A DNA stretch of 64,000 nt, from NCBI RefSeq assembly GCF_001682855.1, contig NZ_MAQW01000012.1, positions 558,001-622,000 on the forward strand, given 5' to 3'. This document shows positions 25,035 through 32,598 of this stretch, one piece after another. The translations under genes were made by a program, and so were the position numbers. The first letter of the stretch is position 1. Every line of letters begins with the position of its first letter. Source of the DNA: Bacillus sp. FJAT-27264 (GTDB lineage: Bacteria; Bacillota; Bacilli; Paenibacillales; Paenibacillaceae). The notes below the pieces were generated by a model, which had not been told where the DNA came from, made no database searches, and worked only from the letters and a program-made list of their open reading frames with translations.

Positions 25035-25853
25035 ATGATACAAGCAGCTGACTGTCATGTACTATCCGCGGGATTTTCTTTTCACCGTAAACCGTTCCGT
25101 ATGTCGTTAAGCCAGGGGATTCAGTATTACCTTATTCGTCTCCAGAGCGAAGGCCGGTGCCGTGCTTTGATCGATGGAGTAATCTCTCCGGTGGAGCCGG
25201 GCGATATTATGCTGTTCACGCCTACCGCTCCCTACAATCTCATCATCGACGAAGAGGAATTTTCTCCGGGCAAACCGCGTATCGAAAGTGGAGATTATCA
25301 CATTTATTGCGGAGGGAGTTGGATTGAGGAATGGTGGTACAGCAGAAAACGTCCGGATAAGGTCAGTGTGCCGCTGAGCGACAACTTCCTGGGGTTATTC
25401 CGCCAGCTCGTGCTGGAGCAACGCCGCCAATCGGATTTTTCACCGGAAATTTCATCTTGCTATCTGCAAATCGTATGTATGGAAATTGATAGGCTGACAA
25501 CCGAGCAGCCGGCCGTTAGCCCCAAGGGATTTCTGGCGTACCGTATGAAGCAATATGTAGAAGAGCATGCCGCCTTGCCGTTCAAACTAGAAGATGTAGC
25601 CAGTCATGTCGATATCTCTGTCTCACGGGCCGTCCACCTGTTCAAGGAAGCCTTCGGGACGAGTATTGTCAAATACCTGAACGACGTCAGACTGGAAATG
25701 GCGCGGGAGCGCATTACGTTCAGTCCGATGCCACTGGAGCATGTAGCGGAGACCTGTGGCTTTGCCAACTATACTTATTTTCACCGGATTTTCCGGAGCC
25801 GATTCGGCATGTCTCCGAAAGAGTACCGGGCTCACAGCAGATCTCAGATTTAA
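25035..25853 (+). CDS. AraC-family transcriptional regulator
   Basis: A 272-residue regulator with an N-terminal cupin sensor domain (about 10-150: P-G-D-I-M-L-F-T-P and nearby strands) and a C-terminal AraC double helix-turn-helix (about 170-268: L-E-D-V-A-S-H-V-D-I-S-V-S-R-A-V-H-L-F-K-E-A-F-G and C-G-F-A-N-Y-T-Y-F-H-R-I-F-R-S-R-F-G-M-S-P-K-E-Y-R). GGAGG precedes the ATG. Its divergent position makes it the probable activator of the four-gene sugar operon, with the substrate or an intermediate as ligand. Confidence 0.9.
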   Translation: MIQAADCHVLSAGFSFHRKPFRMSLSQGIQYYLIRLQSEGRCRALIDGVISPVEPGDIMLFTPTAPYNLIIDEEEFSPGKPRIESGDYHIYCGGSWIEEWWYSRKRPDKVSVPLSDNFLGLFRQLVLEQRRQSDFSPEISSCYLQIVCMEIDRLTTEQPAVSPKGFLAYRMKQYVEEHAALPFKLEDVASHVDISVSRAVHLFKEAFGTSIVKYLNDVRLEMARERITFSPMPLEHVAETCGFANYTYFHRIFRSRFGMSPKEYRAHSRSQI

Positions 25854-26124
25854 GCTGCGGCGTCTATACGGTGTGAACTTAAAAATCTAACGTCCTGAAT
25901 GGGCTAAATCCTTAATATACAAGGGTGTAACTTGGGGTATCTTAGAGGTTCGAGCTTAAGAGGAACTTGATAGCAGGAAAAAATACCGTTAAATGTTGAC
26001 GCTCATCTTATTTTTCATCAATAAAAGGAATTTCTCCCGTTAAAAACCTCCTTTATGCCGTAATGGTTCAACGATGAAGAAATTAACTGGATTTTTTCCA
26101 TTTATTCTTAATAAAGTAGAGGAT

Positions 26125-26457
26125 TTAATAAAAATAACAGGAACCATTCCCGTTATTCACATGCTCTATCGAGTGAAGTTTGAGTCTTACGGCTTGTGGT
26201 TCTCCTGGGGGGGAAATCCTTGTAACCAAGGGATCGTATTGTGCTATCCCAATTTTACCCAACAAAAAAGGAGCGCCATCATGGAAGATCCGCTCCTTGT
26301 GTTTTATTTTGTTCAATTGCTGACGTTTGGTCGGGGTCACCCGTTCGTGCTGTGAAATTGCGCTGTAGTCTTCATTGGTTCTGCGTTGGTTGACATTGCT
26401 CCAGATTCCTGAGCGCTCTGCTTTCAATAATGCTTTTTTTGTTTTTGTGCGTGCCAT
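26125..26457 (-). CDS. BrfA (YqkK)-like ribosome-rescue factor, probable nonstop mRNA
   Basis: The first 70 residues are small, basic and charged: MARTKTKKALLKAERSG, then T-P-T-K-R-Q-Q-L-N-K-I-K-H-K-E-R and H-D-G-A-P-F-L-L. This resembles B. subtilis BrfA (formerly YqkK), which recruits release factor 2 to ribosomes stalled without a stop codon. A strong intrinsic terminator (26264-26298) lies inside the frame, about 135 bp before the first stop codon, so transcripts should end near codon 64 with no stop. B. subtilis brfA is regulated in just this way: tmRNA tags and destroys the product unless trans-translation fails. The last 40-odd codons shown by the frame are probably rarely transcribed. 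AGGAGAG precedes the ATG. Homology is by eye and should be checked. Confidence 0.6.
   Translation of the reverse strand: MARTKTKKALLKAERSGIWSNVNQRRTNEDYSAISQHERVTPTKRQQLNKIKHKERIFHDGAPFLLGKIGIAQYDPLVTRISPPGEPQAVRLKLHSIEHVNNGNGSCYFY
26264..26298 (-). terminator. Intrinsic terminator inside the BrfA-like coding region
   Basis: On the minus strand AAGGAGCG pairs with CGCTCCTT (8 bp) around 15 nt, and the stem runs into six T. It covers codons for K-E-R-I-F-H-D-G-A-P-F, upstream of any in-frame stop, so it would yield nonstop mRNA. Confidence 0.8.
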
Positions 26458-26572
26458 GCGTCGCCACTCTCCTGTTCAATATAATCATGTGATTTCCGGT
26501 ACTCCTTAAGTTTAACACACTGTTAGGGAATACACAGCAGGATAGCAGATTGCAGACATGGTAATAAATAGT

Positions 26573-27016
26573 TTAAAAAGTTCTATACTTAACCTCACCG
26601 GACTCAAGTTTCCAGATGGACAGCAGATTGCATAGCAGAACTACCGGATCATCGACGAATTTCTGTACGGTGTAGGTGATGACCACAGCATCTCCAGTCT
26701 CCAGAGAGCTAACCTTTGGCTGTAGACCTTGCTTGAATTGCAAGGCTACCGGTTCGCCGTATACCGAAACTTCAACCGTATGGCCGTCTGCTTGCCCCTC
26801 GTAGATAGCATGTACTGTCTTTTTAATCAATGGCGTTCGCTCTCGCGCAGCGCTTTTCTCCTGACTGTTTACTAATTCACTACCCTGAACCGGATGAGCA
26901 TAGACGGATTGTCCTAACAAGGTCACCAGCAGGGTAAACAGGATCAACGGGATTGCCACAATATGTTTTGAACTGCGCTTGCTTCCGGCAAACTTCTTAA
27001 TATTCTTTGGATTCAT
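26573..27016 (-). CDS. Predicted exported or membrane-anchored protein, unknown
   Basis: A 147-residue protein with a basic N-terminus and a hydrophobic segment at about 20-40 (I-V-A-I-P-L-I-L-F-T-L-L-V-T-L-L-G-Q-S-V-Y-A), either a signal peptide ending at A-Y-A-H or an anchor. The remainder is beta-rich (V-H-A-I-Y-E-G-Q-A-D-G-H-T-V-E-V, A-V-V-I-T-Y-T-V) and no family is recognised. GAAGAGGTG precedes the ATG. It lies upstream of the BrfA-like gene on the same strand, with over 100 bp between them. Confidence 0.65.
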   Translation of the reverse strand: MNPKNIKKFAGSKRSSKHIVAIPLILFTLLVTLLGQSVYAHPVQGSELVNSQEKSAARERTPLIKKTVHAIYEGQADGHTVEVSVYGEPVALQFKQGLQPKVSSLETGDAVVITYTVQKFVDDPVVLLCNLLSIWKLESGEVKYRTF

Positions 27017-27199
27017 AGCTGCACCTCTTCTGTATGGCGTATTGTAAGCTTGGATGAACAGGAATTTCAGTGCACTGTATCTTTCATATAACCGTAATAG
27101 CCATTTTTCAAACGAAGGGACAAGCTTTCTCGTGTCTACTGCTTAGTATATTATAGTATTTAGAATGGGCTTTTATACCAAAATGAGGAGAGATTTACT

Positions 27200-27520
27200 A
27201 TAAAAAATACAGCCCCTCCTAGAATCATAACTCTATGTGGTTCCACCAAATTCAAACGTCAATTTGAAGAAGCAAATGCAGCGCTTACCTTGAAAGGCTA
27301 TATTGTGCTTAGTGTTGGATTTTTCGAGCAAAGTGAAGGAATCACGCTTACAGACGAACAAATACAGCTATTCGAAAACCTTCATTTTCAAAAAATAGAC
27401 ATGTCTTACGGTATTCTTGTTATAAATCATGGGGGTTATATTGGTTTAAGCACGCAGAAAGAAATAGAATACGCCATGCGGCATGGCAAGAACGTTGAGT
27501 ATTGGGAGCCTTTGTCGTAG
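27200..27520 (+). CDS. Nucleoside 2-deoxyribosyltransferase-like protein, probable ATA start
   Basis: The frame encodes 106 residues if initiated at ATA 27200: (M)KNTAPPRIITLCGSTKFKR, then an ending rich in D-M-S-Y-G-I-L-V-I-N-H-G-G-Y-I-G-L-S-T-Q-K-E-I-E-Y-A. The C-G-S-T-K-F start and the G-x-S-T-x-x-E-I-x-Y-A end fit the nucleoside 2-deoxyribosyltransferase-like fold common in phage and host hypothetical proteins. GAGGAGAG (27185-27192) lies 7 nt before the ATA. The only canonical in-frame codon is TTG at 27290, which would delete the first 30 residues including the signature. A stop at 27161 excludes any start further upstream. It may be functional with a rare start, or start-codon-dead. 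Confidence 0.65.
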   Translation: MKNTAPPRIITLCGSTKFKRQFEEANAALTLKGYIVLSVGFFEQSEGITLTDEQIQLFENLHFQKIDMSYGILVINHGGYIGLSTQKEIEYAMRHGKNVEYWEPLS

Positions 27521-27604
27521 GCGGCCATAAGTGCCAGCAGGATTTCCGGTATACTTAGAACAAATGGCAGGCAGCAATTAATCCATAGAATCGGAGGAAC
27601 AAAG

Positions 27605-28285
27605 ATGAAATACGAGGTTGTGCATGAAGGTGCATTCGCTATGCTGAAGGTGGATCTGGACCCGGGTGAAAGTGTCAAGGCTGAGATGGGTGCGATGGTA
27701 GCGATGTCACCAAACGTGGAGCTGCGGGGGACCGTGGACGGCGGACTTATGAAAGGGCTAGGGCGAATGCTGAGCGGAGAAAAGTTCTTCTTTCAAGAGC
27801 TGACAGCTACACGGGGACACAGTGAAGTGCTGCTCTCGCCGAGGTCAATCGGAAATGTGCAAGCTTTTGAACTGGATGGCTCGTACCGATTGCTCGTGCA
27901 AAAGGACGGATTCCTTGCTGGAACGCAAGGTATCCAGGTCAGCACCAAGATGCAAAATCTGACCCGCGGTCTCTTTTCCGGTGAAGGCTTTTTTATTGTT
28001 GAAATCAGCGGCAGGGGCACCGTCTTCCTCTCTTCCTTCGGCGCCATTCATCCCATCCATCTGGGACCTGGAGAAGAAATAATCATAGACAACGGACACC
28101 TCGTGGCCTGGCCGGATTATATGGATTACAAAATTGAAAAAGCCGCATCCGGCTGGCTGAACAGCATCACCAGTGGGGAGGCCTTCGTCTGCCGCTTCCG
28201 CGGGGAAGGTGTGATTTTCGTACAGAGCAGAAATCCCAGCAGCTTTGGAAATTGGATCAAATCTTTTGTACCTACCAAGAGTTAA
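27605..28285 (+). CDS. AIM24/TIGR00266 family protein
   Basis: A 226-residue protein of the TIGR00266 (AIM24-like) family: M-G-A-M-V-A-M-S-P-N-V-E-L near the start, G-E-K-F-F-F-Q-E-L-T-A near residue 60, and G-E-G-F-F-I-V-E-I-S-G-R-G-T-V-F-L-S-S-F-G in the middle. The fold is a double-stranded beta prism; the bacterial function is unknown, with the mitochondrial homologue linked to inner-membrane organisation. GGAGG precedes the ATG. It appears to be a single gene ending at a terminator. Confidence 0.9.
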   Translation: MKYEVVHEGAFAMLKVDLDPGESVKAEMGAMVAMSPNVELRGTVDGGLMKGLGRMLSGEKFFFQELTATRGHSEVLLSPRSIGNVQAFELDGSYRLLVQKDGFLAGTQGIQVSTKMQNLTRGLFSGEGFFIVEISGRGTVFLSSFGAIHPIHLGPGEEIIIDNGHLVAWPDYMDYKIEKAASGWLNSITSGEAFVCRFRGEGVIFVQSRNPSSFGNWIKSFVPTKS

Positions 28286-28326
28286 AACACATAAACGGTA
28301 ATTGATGCAGACTGAATAGAAGACAA

Positions 28327-28357
28327 AAGACGCAGGACCATGTCTCTGCGTCTTCTT
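28327..28357. terminator. Terminator between the AIM24 gene and the ATPase-DUF4435 gene
   Basis: AAGACGCAG pairs with CTGCGTCTT around a 10-nt loop, between convergent genes. The flanking sequence is A-rich on one side and T-containing on the other. Confidence 0.7.
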
Positions 28358-28361
28358 GCAG

Positions 28362-30389
28362 CTAGTTTGGTACTCCAGTAAACAGTAATGGAAACAGCTT
28401 TTCCGCGTACTCTTTCCTAATAAACTCGGCAAATTGTTCATTAGAGCCCAATAAAATTATAAACCGCTCCTCATAATTACTTACGATGTGTTTATTTGCC
28501 AGCCCTTTACTAAGTTCCTTCTTGAAATTCACATATCTAATTAAATTGTCGTAATCATTTACCGCTAAATCATCGTTAACCCTGCCCAACATACTTTCAT
28601 AAAATTGTTGAATTTTATTTTCAGTCACTATAACCGATACTTCTTGTTTTAGCTTTTCAATATCTTTATCTTCATGAAACAAATTATGCTTAAGAAAGTT
28701 ATTGATCCGATTGTTGGCATACCAACTTGCAAGCTTTTCTTTTCCAGAATGCACCAATCTATAAAACGCTTCTATGAACTGCTCCACTGCATTCGGATCG
28801 GATGCGAATATACTAGAAACTTGTTCTAATATACCTTTACTGCATATTAAATTTTCAATTTCATTAAAAGGCAGCACCATGATATTATTTTTACGCAAAC
28901 TTTCGATTTCTTCTTCGGACCACGCATCTCCATCAACAATCCCAAAAGCCTCAAGTCTGCTTAATTCTTTATTTTGATTGAACGACTTACAATATGTGAT
29001 TACATTATCATGGCCATTTACAGGTATAACGTTATACTCAGGAAATAATTTAGTATAAATTTTATAGTCTAAGCTATTCCTGCTATCACCTTCACAAAAA
29101 ATAATATTTCTTCTGCTACCCAGGACTTCAAGCAAAAGAATCTCAGGTATGGCTTGCTCTGAATTAATTTCTTCTACATCCCATTCAAATGGAGGATTGA
29201 AATGTTTATTCCATAGTATGGTTTTATTATTTCTTGATACCGCAAAATCTAAATTATGTGTTATATAGATAAATGTACAGTCTTGCCGTTTTCTCTCAAG
29301 AGTATCCCAAAGTGCTATACATATAGACAAATGTAAATGGTTCTCAGGTTCATCAATAATGATATAACTATTTGGCTCAGCTAATAGAACGTGACCAATA
29401 TAATAAAATATTGCTTTTTCTCCATCACTTAAAAAATTGAAATGATACTCTACATTATCGTTAGCCTTAACTATAAGGTCATATCTTCCTTTTTTCTCTA
29501 TCTTCCTATGGCTAATTAAGTTCTCCCAAATACCTATGGTAGACATTAAAATAGATTCTTTCTTACTCTCAGTTCCGTTATAATAATTTCGTTCTCTTTC
29601 TGCTTCCTCTTCGAATAAAGCCAAGATCAGATTTGAAAAGTCATCTCTAATATTATCTGCAAAACCCATATCACTTCCAAGCTTACTTTGCTTTTGAAAA
29701 TATCTTACAGTTTCAATACTATTTTGTTTAAGATTTATATTTTCTGGACTATTGTATACAAGTAGTCGCTGAGAAGAAATAATTGTGAAATTGTTATTAC
29801 TTAACTTTCCGTTGAAATTTCTAGCAAAAGTACTTTTCCCTGAACCATTAGGTCCAATCATCACTATGTTAGAATCAATATGATGTATTTTATTGAACAC
29901 ATTTATAGATGATATCTTTTGGACAAGCATAATTTTATATGTATTGGAATTTTGAACCATGTAGGCAATAACACTTAAAGTTGAAAATTCCTGCTGGGTT
30001 AGAGGGATATTATCTTTCAGTGATTGTTCAAAATTATTGATCGATTCTATATCATGGTAATTAAGATAAAATATCTGATTCCAATTGAAGTTTATTAGCT
30101 CATTATTCAAATATGTTATATATTGAGGATTATCAATATTTTTATTTTCTATTTCTCTTAATATATTATCTGCAATTTCTAGAGTTAGCTCTAATTCTTT
30201 AACATTTGCCTCTCGTTCTTTTAAAAAATTTGATATTGCCTGCTCGTTCCAATTGTTATTTTGTTTCAATAATGGTACCAAGCTATCCTTGAACTCACTA
30301 ACCCAAGAATAGTATTTTATAAGATACTTAATTTTATTGATACAAGTCCCCAAACCATTAACGATTGGCTCAAAAGCTTCACGAGACAT
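28362..30389 (-). CDS. AAA/ABC-type ATPase fused to DUF4435 (TOPRIM-like), PARIS-like defence candidate
   Basis: A 675-residue protein. An ABC/AAA_15-type ATPase core has Walker A G-P-N-G-S-G-K-S (179-186), a signature-like L-S-D-G-E-K-A (320-326), Walker B I-I-I-D-E-P-E-N-H (343-351) and an H-switch I-T-H-N (376-379). The C-terminal part fits DUF4435, a TOPRIM-like nuclease domain: I-I-F-C-E-G-D-S (Glu433), G-I-V-D-G-D (Asp486, Asp488) and N-E-I-E-N-L-I. In PARIS defence these are AriA and AriB; merged versions are known, and AriB cleaves host tRNA after phage sensing. The gene is visibly more AT-rich than its neighbours, suggesting transfer. GGGGGG lies 6-7 nt before the ATG at 30389. Other ATPase-TOPRIM families remain possible. 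Confidence 0.75.
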   Translation of the reverse strand: MSREAFEPIVNGLGTCINKIKYLIKYYSWVSEFKDSLVPLLKQNNNWNEQAISNFLKEREANVKELELTLEIADNILREIENKNIDNPQYITYLNNELINFNWNQIFYLNYHDIESINNFEQSLKDNIPLTQQEFSTLSVIAYMVQNSNTYKIMLVQKISSINVFNKIHHIDSNIVMIGPNGSGKSTFARNFNGKLSNNNFTIISSQRLLVYNSPENINLKQNSIETVRYFQKQSKLGSDMGFADNIRDDFSNLILALFEEEAERERNYYNGTESKKESILMSTIGIWENLISHRKIEKKGRYDLIVKANDNVEYHFNFLSDGEKAIFYYIGHVLLAEPNSYIIIDEPENHLHLSICIALWDTLERKRQDCTFIYITHNLDFAVSRNNKTILWNKHFNPPFEWDVEEINSEQAIPEILLLEVLGSRRNIIFCEGDSRNSLDYKIYTKLFPEYNVIPVNGHDNVITYCKSFNQNKELSRLEAFGIVDGDAWSEEEIESLRKNNIMVLPFNEIENLICSKGILEQVSSIFASDPNAVEQFIEAFYRLVHSGKEKLASWYANNRINNFLKHNLFHEDKDIEKLKQEVSVIVTENKIQQFYESMLGRVNDDLAVNDYDNLIRYVNFKKELSKGLANKHIVSNYEERFIILLGSNEQFAEFIRKEYAEKLFPLLFTGVPN

Positions 30390-30507
30390 TCCAAATCCCC
30401 CCAATAAATACTAATATACCGCGAATAAATTACTAGGCTTTTCACCTTGTATATTGTCATAAACACCTTATAAGGCTTGTTTATATCGTGGGTGTATGAC
30501 AACTATA

Positions 30508-31101
30508 CTAATCATTCAATCCCTTACCGATAAGAATTTGCTGCATATATTTTTCAACCCGAGCCGTTCGGGTCTTGGATTGTTTAGCTTCAGAGAAATG
30601 AAGAATGTATGCTCTTTGCCTTCCAGGCGTCAATGCTTCAAAAGCATCCTTCAAGGCAGGGATTTCATCGAATTTATTTTGCAGCTCTTCAGGAATAGTG
30701 TATTCTGTGTTCTTTTTCAACTCCACTTCCAAACCGGACTTTTCAACTTCGATGGCTTCATTCACATAAGCTTTTATGATGGTTTCCATTTCAACTATTT
30801 CTTGAATATTGGTGAACCGAATCTGGCGCGCTGCCTGTACATTCTCCGTTTGTTGGATTAGAATGCCATGCGCATCCTTTAACAAGGCCCCCTTGTGAAA
30901 GAGCAGTGCACAATAATCTTTGAATCCATGTATTAAAACTATGTTTTTATTCTCATGCGTATAACATGGATGCATCCACTTATATTCTTCGGTCAATCCG
31001 CAGCCAAGAACAATATCTCTCAATTTCTCATATTCTTCTTTCCACTTTTTAGCTTTACCTAAAAATTCATCAACCTTAGGATTCATTCTACTAGTTGTCA
31101 T
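30508..31101 (-). CDS. YdeI/OmpD-associated family protein (DUF1801 plus OmdA-like)
   Basis: A 197-residue protein: the N-terminal half is a DUF1801-like fold (W-K-E-E-Y-E-K-L-R-D-I-V-L, Y-K-W-M-H-P-C-Y-T, H-K-G-A-L-L-K-D) and the C-terminal half an OmdA-like tail (T-I-P-E-E-L, A-F-E-A-L-T-P-G-R-Q-R-A-Y-I-L-H-F-S-E-A-K-Q-S-K-T-R-T-A-R). It matches the B. subtilis YdeI group. Function is unknown. GAAGGGTG lies 7 nt before the ATG at 31101. Composition is AT-rich, like the adjacent ATPase gene, so the two may share an island. Confidence 0.85.
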   Translation of the reverse strand: MTTSRMNPKVDEFLGKAKKWKEEYEKLRDIVLGCGLTEEYKWMHPCYTHENKNIVLIHGFKDYCALLFHKGALLKDAHGILIQQTENVQAARQIRFTNIQEIVEMETIIKAYVNEAIEVEKSGLEVELKKNTEYTIPEELQNKFDEIPALKDAFEALTPGRQRAYILHFSEAKQSKTRTARVEKYMQQILIGKGLND

Positions 31102-31316
31102 CAAGTAACACCCTTCATCATCATAATATTGTGTTTATAAAATAAGATTCTAAAGCAAACAGCGCTTGTCCCCAAGATCCACTCACCTAGTTTGTCCCTT
31201 CAAGTATATTTTAATTATAGTTATTTTCTTCACTCTATCTACCTTGTGTGACGGATAAAATATAGTTGAACAGCTCCAGAAATACCTTAAAACAATTAAA
31301 CAGGAGTGACAGCTAA

Positions 31317-31736
31317 ATGAATCTTCATATTCACAGTGAAACGAATAGTGAGCACCAGTCTTATATTGAGAATAAAATGTTCGAACTCAATATGTTACAT
31401 TTTCCCGATGACTTAAAAGGCAGATATCAAGTGGTCAATCTATTCCTGAAGGATGAAGATGATCAAATCTATGGGGGACTGATTGGCGAAATATGCTGGA
31501 ATTGGCTAGAAATCGAATATCTTTTTGTTGACGAGGAGCTTAGAAAATCGGGTTATGGCAAGACACTAATGTTAGAAGCCGAAAGAATCGCCAAAGAGAA
31601 GGAATGCGAGTTCCTAAAAGTAGATACCTTGAGCTTCCAAGCCGTAGATTTTTACAAAAAACTAGGATTTGAAGTGTTCGGCACCCTTGAAAATGCAGGC
31701 AGACACACCCATTACTATCTCAAAAAGGACATTTAA
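31317..31736 (+). CDS. GNAT-family N-acetyltransferase
   Basis: A 139-residue acetyltransferase. Motif A, which binds acetyl-CoA, is I-E-Y-L-F-V-D-E-E-L-R-K-S-G-Y-G-K-T-L-M, followed by the helix A-E-R-I-A-K-E-K-E-C, and motif B contains D-F-Y-K-K-L-G-F-E-V-F-G. The substrate is unknown. AGGAGTGAC precedes the ATG. It is a single gene ending near the terminator shared with fur. Confidence 0.88.
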   Translation: MNLHIHSETNSEHQSYIENKMFELNMLHFPDDLKGRYQVVNLFLKDEDDQIYGGLIGEICWNWLEIEYLFVDEELRKSGYGKTLMLEAERIAKEKECEFLKVDTLSFQAVDFYKKLGFEVFGTLENAGRHTHYYLKKDI

Positions 31737-31755
31737 GACCATCTTGTTGTCCACT

Positions 31756-31785
31756 AAAAAAAGCGGGGTTGCCCCCGCTCCTGAC
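31756..31785 (-). terminator. Intrinsic terminator downstream of fur
   Basis: On the minus strand AGCGGGG pairs with CCCCGCT around GCAA, followed by six T. It is well placed for fur and could also stop the convergent GNAT transcript. Confidence 0.8.
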
Positions 31786-31842
31786 TTATCGTTCCAGTTA
31801 TTGTCTGGATTCACCCAGACTGGACTGGCTTTAAACTTGACC

Positions 31843-32313
31843 TTAAACCGCCTTCTTCTCCTTGTCCCGCTTGCAGCCCGTCTGCTTGCAGGTCCCGTAC
31901 GTACCCTTGAAATCCAGGCGATGATCGGTAACGGTGAAGCCATATTCACGCTCCAGCCTCTTCTCCAGATCCAAGAGCCAATCGTCCTTGATCTCTTCGA
32001 GTCTGCCGCAGACATGACAGATCATATGATGGTGCATATGAGCATGCGTGTCATCACGCAGATCGTAACGGGCCACGCCGTCACCGAAGTTCATTTTCTC
32101 AACGATATGCAGCTCCGACAACAGTTCCAACGTACGATATACCGTTGCCAGCCCCAAATGCGGATAGCTGTTCTTGACCAGCATGTACACTTCCTCCACA
32201 CTGAGATGTTCCTTCTCGTTATCCAGCAAGACCTGAACTATGGCTTCGCGTTGACGCGTTAATTTATACTTGTGTGCTGCAAACTGCTGGCTAATATTTT
32301 CAATTGGATTCAT
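31843..32313 (-). CDS. fur: Fur-family ferric uptake regulator
   Basis: A 156-residue metalloregulator. The winged-helix domain holds Y-K-L-T-R-Q-R-E-A-I-V and G-L-A-T-V-Y-R-T-L-E-L-L; the middle N-F-G-D-G-V-A-R-Y-D-L-R is typical of Fur rather than Zur or PerR. The metal-site motif is H-A-H-M-H-H-H-M-I-C-H-V-C-G, and a second Cys pair is C-K-Q-T-G-C. It probably represses the two genes with Fur boxes at the start of the window. The frame is open to 32433, but GGCGGGAG precedes the ATG at 32313 and the homologous region begins there. Its promoter carries a Zur-like palindrome. Confidence 0.88.
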   Translation of the reverse strand: MNPIENISQQFAAHKYKLTRQREAIVQVLLDNEKEHLSVEEVYMLVKNSYPHLGLATVYRTLELLSELHIVEKMNFGDGVARYDLRDDTHAHMHHHMICHVCGRLEEIKDDWLLDLEKRLEREYGFTVTDHRLDFKGTYGTCKQTGCKRDKEKKAV

Positions 32314-32392
32314 AAGTCTCCCGCCTTTCCGAAACGAATCAGCACCTGCACTCCCTTGAGACGATGCTGTTCCCAAACAATCAAACCTTAAA

Positions 32393-32407
32393 TAGTAATC
32401 ATTACGA
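32393..32407. promoter_or_regulatory. Zur-like 7-1-7 palindrome upstream of fur
   Basis: The minus strand reads TCGTAATGATTACTA, matching the Bacillus Zur operator TCGTAATNATTACGA at 13 of 14 positions and the Fur consensus at only 10 of 14. It lies 80 bp upstream of the fur start codon, near where a promoter would be. Confidence 0.6.
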
Positions 32408-32598
32408 TATGAGCATAACAAATTTACCATCACTTGAAAAGAGTCTAAATCTATTATAACATCCTTGTCCAGTGTTCCAAAACATCATCCAGATCAAAAA
32501 TATTTTTCCGCATATGGAGCAATCGCCCAATCAGATATAAGCCCATCCCCCATACTTTATATAGACGGGTGTACTCTATATAAAGGAGGATGGTGAAG

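Noticed and set aside
26074..26355. Plus-strand ORF of 93 codons over the BrfA-like gene
   Set aside because: It has no Shine-Dalgarno and spans the terminator hairpin; the minus-strand gene has both a good start site and family resemblance.
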